NCBI RefSeq assembly: GCF_000524195.1
Contig: NW_020170425.1
Coordinates: 200,163-264,162 of the forward strand
DNA: 64,000 nucleotides
Direction of reading: 5' to 3'
From: Echinococcus granulosus
Lineage: Eukaryota; Platyhelminthes; Cestoda; Cyclophyllidea; Taeniidae
Shown here: positions 55,201-64,000 of the stretch, in pieces
Layout: each line of letters opens with the position of its first letter
How positions within the stretch are numbered: position 1 is the stretch's first letter
Position numbers and translations under genes: made by a program
The notes under the pieces: model-generated
Database searches by the model: none
What the model was told of the DNA's origin: nothing
The model's input: the letters and a program-made list of their open reading frames with translations, nothing else

Positions 55201-58200
55201 ATTTTCTTTTGAAGAATGGTCTTTATCAATTTTCACTGACTTAGGTGTTATTGTAACTAAACGATGCACGGTCTCAGTGAACGTCGGAGTATTTGTGAAC
55301 TACATCAAATTGATTCTAGCCTCATTGGCATCCTAGGCACGGAAAAGACGTGGGGTGTATTCGGTTGGGACCTCCTCTTCGACTGGGATGTCGTCTCTCC
55401 CCGAGAGGAACTCAGGCGCCATCACAACCCCACCATGCCCATTCGCACGCCTGCAATGGCCGGTGGACTTTTTCTCATTCGACGAGACTACTTCTATAGA
55501 GCAAGTAGCATTCATCTTTTGCGCTGACTTGCGACGCTTTGTTTGAAAATATTCTACTTTCACTTGCTTTTAATTCGTTGGCTCGGTTTCACTTCTTTTT
55601 TTGTAACGCATTTCAATGAAAAAGACCTACGAGGTCATTTTGGGTAACAATCTTACTGTTATATTTGTTGGTTAGACGCTTTTATGTTGAGTTATCCATA
55701 TGGGCATTTAATAGTTCATAACTCAAAATTATTTCATTCAGGAAATGTAATAGCTATGCCTGAAAAAAATTATTAAACAAAGTTTGGTGTAATTTAATCT
55801 TAGACAACTTCGTTCAGTTAATTTAATTCCTTAAGTTTACAGGACGTTTGCATTGTCATTACCGCTTTAAATCAATAAAGTCTCTTGTATCTGCTTGGGT
55901 TGAAAGAAAATCTTTAATCCTCTGCTCGCTACCTATTCAAAGACTGTGTGACCGTTGTGTGTTCCTACTAGAGGTATTTCATACCATGACGTAAAATACC
56001 TGTTGAGGTTACTCGTTTTCCTGCCCTCTATCACAGCTGGGCGCCTACGATGAGGGCATGGAGGTGTGGGGCGGTGAGAACGTGGAGATGTCGCTGCGCG
56101 TGTGGCAGTGCGGAGGCGAGCTGCTCATCGTACCCTGCAGTCGGGTGGGCCACGTCTTCCGTAAGGTCTCGCCGTACTCATGGCCTGGCGGTGTCACCCA
56201 CGTCCTCCACCGTAACCGCGTCCGTACGGCCCGCGTCTGGTTAGACGAGTTCATCGAGTTGCCCTTCACCCTTGACCCCTGTTAGTCGTCCGCCTCCTCT
56301 CTGGTCTATCAGCACCTCACGATCGCGTTCACAATTTGGTTGCGAAGAAAAGGCTCATTAACTAATAGCTCTCATCTATCTCTGTATTTGATATTTACCA
56401 CTTCGCAGTAAATCGGTCTCAATATGGACCCGTTTATTCCTCTCTATTTCGTAGCTAAAATACCCTTAATGTGCCTGCACCAAAATATTGTAGAGTGCGT
56501 ACAGCGCCTTAGCAGTTTAATGTCGGAGCAGATACGTTACACTTTTAGTTATTATCCCCAAAACTTGTTGAATGGCTTGGTCTATACATGACCTTGTTTT
56601 ACTTAGAAAGAATGAAAATGATGTTGGTATTCTACTGCTTGCGGTTGATCGACAATACAAAGCCTATCAATAGATGGTTTTGAACCTATTTTCTCTGCTC
56701 TGTGCTTTCCGGAATGTCCCATCGACGTATTAATTTGTGATTTGCTCTAGTGTTCTCATTACAACGCTTATTTAGTCTCGAGTCTAGAAGTGGGGTGTCA
56801 TGTGGTTTTTAACGGAATGGTGAGTAGTGGTAAAGTTACTCAAACCAGAACTCTTGCTTATACTCTTGTTGAGTGGCCTTGAGCTGATATCGCACGTCTA
56901 TGTCCGTTGGCCATGACTGTTCGATTTCTATGTACCCCATGCTGTTTGTATTTTCTTTCACAAAAAAGCTCTACGAACATTTGAATACGGTGATGTGTCT
57001 GAGAGAATTGCCCTCCGACGACGCCTCAAGTGCAAAAGTTTCTCCTGGTACCTCCGAAACATCTTTCCTGAATCCAACATACGGCCACACATCACACGGC
57101 TTGGCCAGGTGCGCGCGATTCGCGTTGTTTGCTAACCCGACGTTGATGTTCAGTCGTGTTTTAGTTTTTGGAATATTTTAGAACATCTTGAGTTTATCAT
57201 TACATCTTGTCATACTCGGGTCACACCATCAGCCTAGTAAAAGTGTCCTCTAGAAAGTGTGCCCGTATTATTGGAAGGCGCATATAATGCTGCAAAAAAA
57301 TACAATGTGGGTGAAAGAATGCTTCCCAAAAGTGTGCATTCCATAATTCAAACATTGTAGTGTAAAGTTTAAACACTCGTTACTCACGGCTTCTGCTCGA
57401 ACTCAAGCCTCTCACCAACACGGATGAGTAGACTATGGTTTATGCTGTAAACTAATAAAATTTTCTTGTTAACTGCCACCACACCACAGATACGGAACCC
57501 AGTTCACGAACTGTGCTTCGATACTGGCGGTGGGCGTAAGGGTCAGATGATCGCCGCGGTGGCGTGTCGCGGTGTTGGTAGTGGTAGTGGTGGCAGTGCA
57601 CAGCAGACCTTCTCGGTGTCCACAGCAGGCGAGCTGACTGCCTCTGTGGGCTGCTTGGGTGCACGGCACATCCACGACAACCTCATTCTAGGTCAGTGTG
57701 ACGGTGACGCCGGTGCCTTCCAAAAGTTCGTCTACGATGAGCAGGTAGGTCGGTTCGCTCTTCCACCATTTGGGTGTGAGTGGACCCATACCTCGTCGGT
57801 GGGTCAACCCACAAGCCAACTTCTTGATGCGTAATCTAAACATATGTGTTGTATACTTGGTAACCCTTTTACTGAATCAAAAAAAGAGCAAAATTTTGAA
57901 TCTATTGTTCCAAAGGGGATCGACACCAGTTATAAGTACGTTGACGACCGGTACAAACTGGGTTGCCAATTTAATGACTTAGTTTTTACGCACGAGCTCC
58001 TGGATCCTATCGAAGCCTCCAGCCCGATAGGTGATAGGTAAAGGCCTCGGGGTGGATGTCTTTGCTGGCCACGATGTAGTGGGCGCACAAAGGAGGTACG
58101 GTCAGCGTGTACTCACCTGGTAGCTGTGATGCAGAGGGTATGCGTTAAAGCGATTTCAATTATGCTTTTTTGTGGTAGCTGATTAGCCTTGGCCTTTGAG

Positions 58201-58873
58201 TGGTTGGCAGTGCATTCAGGGTACACCTCGGCTGGATATGGCCCGATTAGGCAGCTATCAATTGAAGCTTCTAGAAGATCGACGACAACGTATTTCTGAG
58301 TTTACAGACAATCCCAGCGTCTTCTGTTTTCTTTTTCACTTTTGAATAAGTAGGTGAAGGTAGCTAGATTACTTTGAGAATAACGTCTATTAAGGTGTCT
58401 GTTTATTGCTTGACAGTCTAATAGAGGTGTTTGAGCTCAAATATTTGTTGTTTGTAATTTACAACCTTGTATTTTTTTAACTGTACCCTGCATTTAGACA
58501 AAGCATATCCTTCACGTCTACTCCAACCTTTGTGTTCGTGTGGACACAACACGGCGAGAGCTGCCCTTGTTTCTTGGTGGGTTCTTTTCTTCATTTTCAG
58601 CAATGGTAGTGAAAATGTTGAGGTAAACTGAAAAGTTGCCTTATTTATCTTCATAAGTTGACAGAAATGTCAACCTAGCTTAATGGGTAATGAAAGTGGC
58701 ATAAGAAGCCTGACAATACCAATAGTGACTAGCAATATCACCTCACCATTCACTAACATTATGTTATGCTTCCCACCGTACCGTTTTCGCGCCTAGACAA
58801 TTGTGCCACAAGCGACGAATTCGTTTGGGAATTACCACCCCATTTCTACAATCAGACTTCCCGAACCCAATAG
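49277..58873 (+). CDS. GALNT: Polypeptide N-acetylgalactosaminyltransferase (GT27), 9 exons seen
   Basis: Golgi enzyme that moves GalNAc from UDP-GalNAc to Ser/Thr, starting mucin-type O-glycans. Exons: 49277-49562, 51569-51747, 54223-54492, 55337-55500, 56037-56280, 56969-57108, 57490-57744, 58498-58576, 58797-58873; all phases agree. A Gly-rich stem leads to [21 protein letters not shown], the family entry motif. The GT-A domain shows [31 protein letters not shown], the metal-binding FLDAHCE (DxH), TPAMAGGLF, the Gal/GalNAc-T motif [17 protein letters not shown] and VGHVFRK. A ricin B-type lectin domain follows, with ELCFD, QTFSV, QKFVY and a final EFVWEL block. The 55500/56037 junction uses a GC donor (AGA|GCAAGT). 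It resembles the GALNT1/13 group, but the exact orthologue is not decidable by eye. The N-terminal anchor exon is separate and uncertain. Confidence 0.93.
55501..56036 (+). other. GC-AG intron in the glycosyltransferase gene
   Basis: The exon must end at ...TTCTATAGA to join in frame to CTGGGCGCCTACGATGAG (family pattern RDYF..GAYD.GM). The bases after it are GCAAGT, the classical GC donor context AG|GCAAGT; no GT in the right phase is available. The 536-base intron ends CTCTATCACAG. Confidence 0.85.
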
Positions 58874-60115
58874 TGAATGTCATCTGATGCACTTCTCCCT
58901 CCTTTTGTTCCACGGAAAAGTAACCAGTAACGCGCGTCTTTCTGCAAAAGTCTTCCGAATTATTAATGAGACTCTTGCGTGCCTGCCTTTTATCAATGTA
59001 TTTTTATTCATCCATTTCCCGCCCTTTGTGGTCCGAAATTTGTAACCTCCGAATGTACGTCCAGGTTGACCCCTCGAGTATGCGGTAATTTTATTAAAGT
59101 GCACTTAACCAGTGGCAAATGTCAGGCCACCTCTTCGACTTCATGATGTTTGGGTCGAGTTCTACGAGTGAAAACCACCATCCCACAGCTGCACAAAATG
59201 CACCCCACTCCACCTGCATGCGCTTACGCAAGGCCAGAACTTCAGGTTAGCAAACCGACTTGTATGGCACCGGTCCATGCAGTGTGAGGCAAACAATCTT
59301 GAGTGATACGAGCCGTTGGTTCCACCAACGACATCCCTACCATGGTAGTTCGTGGTGCACGCGGAGTAACCTCAACCTCCACTACTTAGAAATAACAAGA
59401 GCTCCCCCCCAAATTGCACGCTATTCTTACTCCGTCGTTACGTGCCAACCGTGGATTGTAAGTTCCCTCAAAACTAGCATTCACAACTTACCAATTGTTC
59501 ATACCCAGTGCAGAAGCCGCCGGTCTTCTGCGACAGGAACACTATCGCATTTCGCTACAAATTCCTCAACACCGTTGTGAATTGCGAAATTGGTCAACAT
59601 TAAAAGTAGGTGGGTTTAAATGCTCTATTACTGAAAAAGCATGTAATCATGTGTTGGAGGGGACCAAGTTAGTGGATCTGACTCAGCTTTGCTGGCACTC
59701 CGGCTTTTCATCGGAGGCTTTTTCAAGGTCGCCATGACCTCCTTTCTTGTTGCGATAACTCTAGAAGGAAGAAATCAGATTGCCAATGGTCAAAAGGATC
59801 AAGTTTTACACTATAAAAATGAATCTACCTTTTGACGATGAAATTCCTCCTAAAAGCAAATGAAATAGGTAAGCATGGGATTCATTTGAAAGGTATTCAA
59901 TGAATGTGGGTGTCGCGAAAATCTGGTTCCTAAAAAGCTGTGACGAAGACTGAGGGGCCACACAGGCGGAAGCGAATCAATGGGAATGAGTAGCTTCAAT
60001 CGCTCGTTACTATTTACCTTCCCCTGTAGTGCGTTCCCAAGGCAATTTTAAACATGAGTGAAAGCATTAGGTCTTTCAGTATCCCACGGTAAAGTCTACT
60101 GCTATTCATTACTAC
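58874..60115. other. Interval between convergent GALNT and NAP1 genes
   Basis: Both genes end toward this interval, so it contains their 3' UTRs. A coding-like patch on the minus strand (about 59490-59735) is listed separately. Outside that patch nothing was recognised. Confidence 0.45.
59492..59735 (-). CDS. Possible small spliced gene of unknown function
   Basis: An ATG at 59735 opens a basic N-terminus (MATLKKPPMKSRSASKAES) and runs to a good donor, TTTTTCA|GTAATA (low end 59632). A second segment, 59492-59527, follows a pyrimidine-rich acceptor (tgttcctgtcgcag) in matching phase and ends at a consensus donor (TG|GTAAGT). I could not find a third exon in the right phase, although open frames continue toward 59250. 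No family is recognised. It could be a real small gene or chance; it would be nested between the 3' ends of two convergent genes. Confidence 0.2.
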
Positions 60116-61477
60116 TTAATGATTAAAACTTCGACTAACATCACTGTCATTGTCGTCGCCATCGTCACTGTCATCAACATCATCATCGTCCTCATCTTCA
60201 TCATCACATTCATCCTACGATAAAATGAATCAAGGCTCATTACGACAAAAACGACTTACATAAAAACAACACGCTCGGGAGAGCAGGTTAACCTACATCA
60301 CTTTCAACAGCCTCACCAGTGAAGAACAAAACAGCCCGGGGGACCAACACATCTCGCATGAAGTTGGCGATGCGAAAATCCTCCTGTAGTAACTCCGCAG
60401 TATCCTCATCCAGATCTTCATCGGTTAGCGATTCATAAGGAGGATCGAAGTAATTAAAGAAAGAATCCTGTTTCACAGTTTTCGTAATTGTGCGGACCTC
60501 TTTGCGATTCTTGTGCTTCTTTACCTTTCTCATAAACTTGACGGTTACATTTTTCCCGGGCTTCCAAGTAATAGGTGAGGCTCGAACTCGCACGATCTGT
60601 GGACCATCATACAGAAGAGGATTCTCGGAAGGTGGTTTGTTATCGAAGTAGTAGAACTTAGAGAGCACTTCCTCATTAAAATACTCGTTTGGAGAGAAGT
60701 AGAAGTTTATGGTGAACCCCATTTCGGAATCACCAGTATTCAAGTTGATTCGAATATCAGTTAGGTGCTCTAAGATAGGGTGATCTTTTTCCTTGATCAG
60801 TTCCGCCGTAGGAGAAGCGTGAAGCATCGCTTTAAGCCAGAATTTCGGTATCCCTTTACAGCTTGAGGTATCTTCAGGTTTAAAATCTATATTCAACGGA
60901 AAAAAGACAAAGAGCTAGAGCAAAAGGATGGCTGCTTGGTGAATAAAGATGAACTAAATTAATACTTGGTTATCAAAAAATGGAAACAATTCACTTCAAG
61001 GGAAACATACACTTGTACAAACTGCAAAAGAAGAGATCTGAATAAATAAGGTTTAACTGACCTTCTTGTAATTCGATGTGCTGCTTAGTGAGGTCCTCGG
61101 CTAACTCATCCTCTTGACAATAATTCCAGGTCGACTCCTCATCAGTGGGTTCGATTTCCCCAGATATAATGGCGCTACGCTGGAAAATTTTAGGCGCCAC
61201 TTGGAAAATGAATACCTTATCCATAAACACATCATAGCGTGCCAAAAACTTTCTTTCAATTTCAAAAATTTCCTGGTAAAATTGAGTTTCAATCTTAACA
61301 TAGTCATGAAGAACGTTCTTTAAGGCATTTACTCGCCTTTTGATTGGCTTAGGAAGCCTAAGAAAATGGTAAGAAAATACTAGCTCTGCCTTAAGTAATC
61401 AACCAGAAAACGTTTCTTCTCATCGTAATCTATTTCAGCCAGAGAACTATCTTCTACCTCAGTGGCATCATCCCCAG
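60116..61477 (-). CDS. NAP1L: Nucleosome assembly protein 1-like histone chaperone, 5' partial
   Basis: Histone H2A-H2B chaperone acting in nucleosome assembly and nuclear import. Exons from the 5' side: 61390-61477, 61216-61357, 61062-61179, 60297-60886, 60116-60214; phases agree, giving 345 residues without the first exon. Exon 2 has LPKPIKRRVNALKNV and FYQEIFEIERKF, the NAP dimerisation helix. Exon 3 has EPTDEEST. The large exon 4 carries GIPKFWLKA, the FSPNEYF block, ITWKPGKNVTVK, the basic KVKKHKNRK segment (NLS-like) and DSFFNYFDPP...LFFTGEAVE. Exon 5 is an acidic tail, mostly Asp and Glu, ending SRSFNH, as in NAP1 rather than TSPY or SET. Introns 61180-61215 (36 bases, no stop, length divisible by 3) and 61358-61389 (32 bases, GC donor) are very short. 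The initiator exon, probably above 61500, was not resolved. The gene converges on the glycosyltransferase gene. Confidence 0.93.
61180..61215 (-). other. 36-base stop-free micro-intron in the NAP1-like gene
   Basis: Bounded by AAG|GTATTC and TTTTCCAG. Removing it restores the family sequence DVFMDK-RSAIISGEIEPTDEE; keeping it adds 12 codons without a stop or frame shift. Family comparison says it is an intron. Confidence 0.8.
61358..61389 (-). other. 32-base GC-AG micro-intron candidate in the NAP1-like gene
   Basis: The upstream exon ends VDYLR and the downstream one continues LPKPIKRRVNALKN as in the family. The only in-phase boundary is TTAAG|GCAGAG...TTTTCTTAG|G, giving a 32-base intron with a GC donor. 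Reading through gives an in-frame TAG. The donor context is weaker than in the glycosyltransferase gene. Confidence 0.55.
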
Positions 61478-63110
61478 CTGGTACTTATATTGCAAAAAGG
61501 TCATATCTCACCTCCCTTAGTGTCCCTACAACGTCAGTCTTAGACCAAACCTACCTATTCCCATCGACCATGACTACCCTGCGACTCAAACGAACAGCGT
61601 GAAGGCACCAATTGAAATAGTGGTACCATTTACGGTGATTTAAAAAAAGGATCTATAGACTAACGTAACAAAGGCGATTTCCATGACAAGTTTTGTTAAG
61701 TCACACATTTAGAGCTACCTAAAACCATCACAGGTAAATTTAGAGTTGTGATAAAAAGGCAGAATCAAACCAAAGTAAGTACTAAATATTAAAATCGGTC
61801 ATGTATTTACGAAAATAAGGTATTTCCTAAAAGGGCTAAAAATGTTACACAATATCAAAAATTGTCAAAAATTATTAGAATAAAGGGAAGGCGTTTAGTA
61901 GAATCTGCAGTAGTTACTGATATTAACTGTAGAATTTTCGACAAATAAGCAACACAAGTCATAGGGTTTCGGGCTTATTTGCAATATACGCACTTAAAAA
62001 CTCCCTTGATTTTTCTAACTAGTGCCAAAAAAAACTTATTTTCACCATAGCAACGAATCCCACGTCATATGCCTCAAGACCCAAGGCGACCACGACTATT
62101 CAGAAGTAAAGTGGCAAGAGAGAGCGACTAAAACCTCCCTGAACTTGACTGAAGACACGATGCACAAAGCAGATTACCTATGTGTACCTAGCACACGAAA
62201 GGTATTCGGGTTACCGATTTTGCCTAGACGCCAGCCACCCAATGTGGTACAGTGACTAATTCTAAAGTAACTCCACAGCGAAACCGCTTTTGAGTNNNNN
62301 NNNNNNNNNNNNNNNNNNNNNNNNNNNNNNNNNNNNNNNNNNNNNNNNNNNNNNNNNNNNNNNNNNNNNNNNNNNNNNNNNNNNNNNNNNNNNNNATTTG
62401 AACTACCGGCACGGCCCGGACCGAGCCGGCGCACACAGCTTGGTACAGAGGCCAAGTCGAAAGTGGCTCCTCACTAATGCACAGAGATAAGCAACCATCG
62501 CATTACACAGAAATACAGTCATTAAAATGACATAAAATAATTTTATTATACTTTAAGTGAATTCTGACATTCAAATAAGGTGCAGAAAAGTTATTAAAAA
62601 ACTGCGGCTAAAGTGACTTGCTATGAAAGTTAGTGAGACTATGGTTATAACTCAGAATATTTACTTCCAACCAAGCAAATGTGCGATCTATAAGGACCTA
62701 ACTGTACACGTAATTGACCACAGAGCTAAGCAAACTAGTAAATTATTACACCTAAAGTGACTTCGGGAAAAAATCTGAGAAAGTGAAAAGGCTAGTTGCA
62801 GCAATCTAGTACCTTGCTCACTATGTTTGACCGCGCAAGAACCGACTCATCGCAAGTTTTACTTGAGGATTTGATGCATGCTGATAAGCATACAGCAATT
62901 GTTCTATGCTGCTTTGGCATACTAGAAAGCAAAAGGCCAAAAGTGCTACAGTTATAAGCGCAAATGACTTAAAGAAATAACTTTTCTGCTTGCTCACCAT
63001 AAAAGGTATACCACATTAGGAACCAATTCTACCTTTGCGCTTCCAATGACCAAGTTAAGTACGAATGGCCAACTTGACAGCATTTCAACAATGCCAAAGT
63101 AACAAGGAAA
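61478..63110. other. 5' flank of the NAP1-like gene, with gap
   Basis: This should contain the missing first NAP1 exon and promoter. A candidate ATG (ATGGTCGATGGGAATAG followed by GTAGGT, near 61570 on the minus strand) does not join in the required phase, so I do not call it. The rest is AT-rich with no recognised gene. Confidence 0.4.
62296..62395. other. Assembly gap (100 N)
   Basis: Exactly 100 N bases, a scaffold gap of unknown true size. The bases just after it (62396-62440) are unusually GC-rich. Confidence 0.99.
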
Positions 63111-63351
63111 TGTGGAGCGAGACTCATCGGTCTGCGCTTCCCCATTCCTAGCGTTCTTAGACAAGCCCGATTGATTCATTTTGGACATATTTATTAGAGA
63201 TAAAAAGATGGAGAGGGAAAATACAACGTTCAAGAAGGAGGGGGGGGGGGGTGGCAGTCATTAGGTACGGGAGAGGACGATCCGGTCACGCGATTCGAAT
63301 TTCCTTCTTGCCTCCTCCCTGAAAGGTACATTAAACCAATATAATATTACA
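63111..63351. mobile_element. Solo LTR (copy 2)
   Basis: A 241-bp copy of the element at 5161-5396, in the same orientation, beginning TGTGGAGCGAG and ending AATATTACA. It is flanked by the perfect 4-bp direct repeat GAAA (63107-63110 and 63352-63355). Most positions agree between the copies (roughly 85% by eye). This copy has a run of 12 G (63240-63251) where copy 1 has GGGG followed by AGCC. No internal domain or second LTR is nearby. Confidence 0.85.
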
Positions 63352-63355
63352 GAAA

Positions 63356-64000
63356 AATGAGTCCGACTTTTTTTGAGCGGAAATATTATGATGCCTTTCT
63401 TGCTAAACAGCTTGAAATTGTGGACAAGCATCAAACGAGTGACCACTAACTCAAGAAGAGTACGGTCTGTGTATCATCGGCCAAAGGAAGTGCATTGCCT
63501 TTTCCTCAATGCTCGAGAGCCAAGTGACAAAATCCATCTAAAGTTGGGACTTAGGAATACATTGTAACGTAACGAAACAAATGTAAGATTATTCAATGGT
63601 TAAAAATTGCTAGCTTTTGGGTTGCTTTTAGGGCATTAAAAACATTTTGTCTGCCGGCGTGTAGGATGAATCAAGAGAAGTTAGAAGGCCAACGACCAAG
63701 TAATTCGGTAGTCTGTTTGGTCTCCATCGACTGTAAGCAAACAGAATGCGATCTTTCATGCCAATTTGTTTATCCAAACTCTAGGCTTAGTGAGGTGCAG
63801 TGTATGATAATGCAATTCCTAAATTAATTGAATATGCCTTGCAGGTGAGAAACACTCAAGGATTCGTTAGGATTCCCCAAGGTAGACTAAAATATGAAAA
63901 GGACACACCTTCGACAGATTCTTGCGTCTACGAATATCAATAAATATGACGTTATCTAATCAGCTTCTTAAGTTAGGGGTCTAGGAGGAAAAGGTGAACA
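63356..64000. other. Window end, no gene seen
   Basis: AT-rich sequence with one 64-codon open frame that has no recognisable features. Nothing is called here. Confidence 0.4.

Noticed and set aside
57770..58041. Open frames inside the intron between the two lectin-domain exons of the glycosyltransferase
   Set aside because: The reading frame of the gene closes soon after the donor at 57745, and the exon at 58498 continues the family sequence directly.
1..64000. CRISPR arrays, operons, prophage or toxin systems
   Set aside because: The window is intron-bearing eukaryotic DNA; no regular spaced repeats or polycistronic gene runs were seen.

Overview
The window is eukaryotic nuclear DNA: six spliced protein-coding genes with GT-AG introns, no operons or ribosome-binding sites, the standard genetic code, and two 100-base N runs (scaffold gaps). 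Introns of only 32-39 bases sit beside introns of 0.3-4 kb. In the first gene the tiny introns cluster at the 5' end and longer ones follow, a pattern known from parasitic flatworms. Together with short solo-LTR insertions this suggests a platyhelminth, perhaps a tapeworm; that taxonomic call is inference.

Layout. (1) 870-8078, plus: a complete 12-exon kinesin-II motor subunit, KIF3A type (669 residues). (2) 18917-21269, minus: the large last exon of a Shaker-type (Kv1) voltage-gated potassium channel; its 5' exon(s) are not identified. (3) 21.3-35.3 kb: non-coding as far as I can see, with three GC-rich promoter-like patches (26.5, 28.0 and 30.0 kb) on the 5' side of the channel gene, plus a gap at 33.0 kb. 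(4) 35320-35711, minus: a complete two-exon ATOX1-type copper chaperone. (5) about 37.6-47.16 kb, minus: a roughly 30-exon TPR protein matching SKI3/TTC37 of the cytoplasmic Ski/exosome complex. (6) 49277-58873, plus, possibly from 47863: a polypeptide N-acetylgalactosaminyltransferase with catalytic and ricin-type lectin domains. (7) 60116-61477, minus: a NAP1-like histone chaperone, lacking only its first exon.

The genes look like ordinary neighbours, not a pathway: ciliary transport, membrane excitability, copper handling, mRNA decay, mucin-type O-glycosylation and chromatin assembly. SKI3 and the glycosyltransferase are divergently arranged and may share a promoter region; the glycosyltransferase and NAP1 genes converge, as do KIF3A and the channel.

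I found no previously undescribed multi-gene system. The points most worth checking are a pair of solo LTRs with perfect 4-bp target-site duplications, micro-introns including a 36-base stop-free one in the NAP1 gene, two GC-AG splice sites, an arginine at the external TEA-site position of the channel, a kinesin neck without the usual acidic run, and an apparently short SKI3 C-terminus. Exon boundaries were derived by hand from splice motifs, reading-frame phase and family resemblance; none is backed by transcript data.
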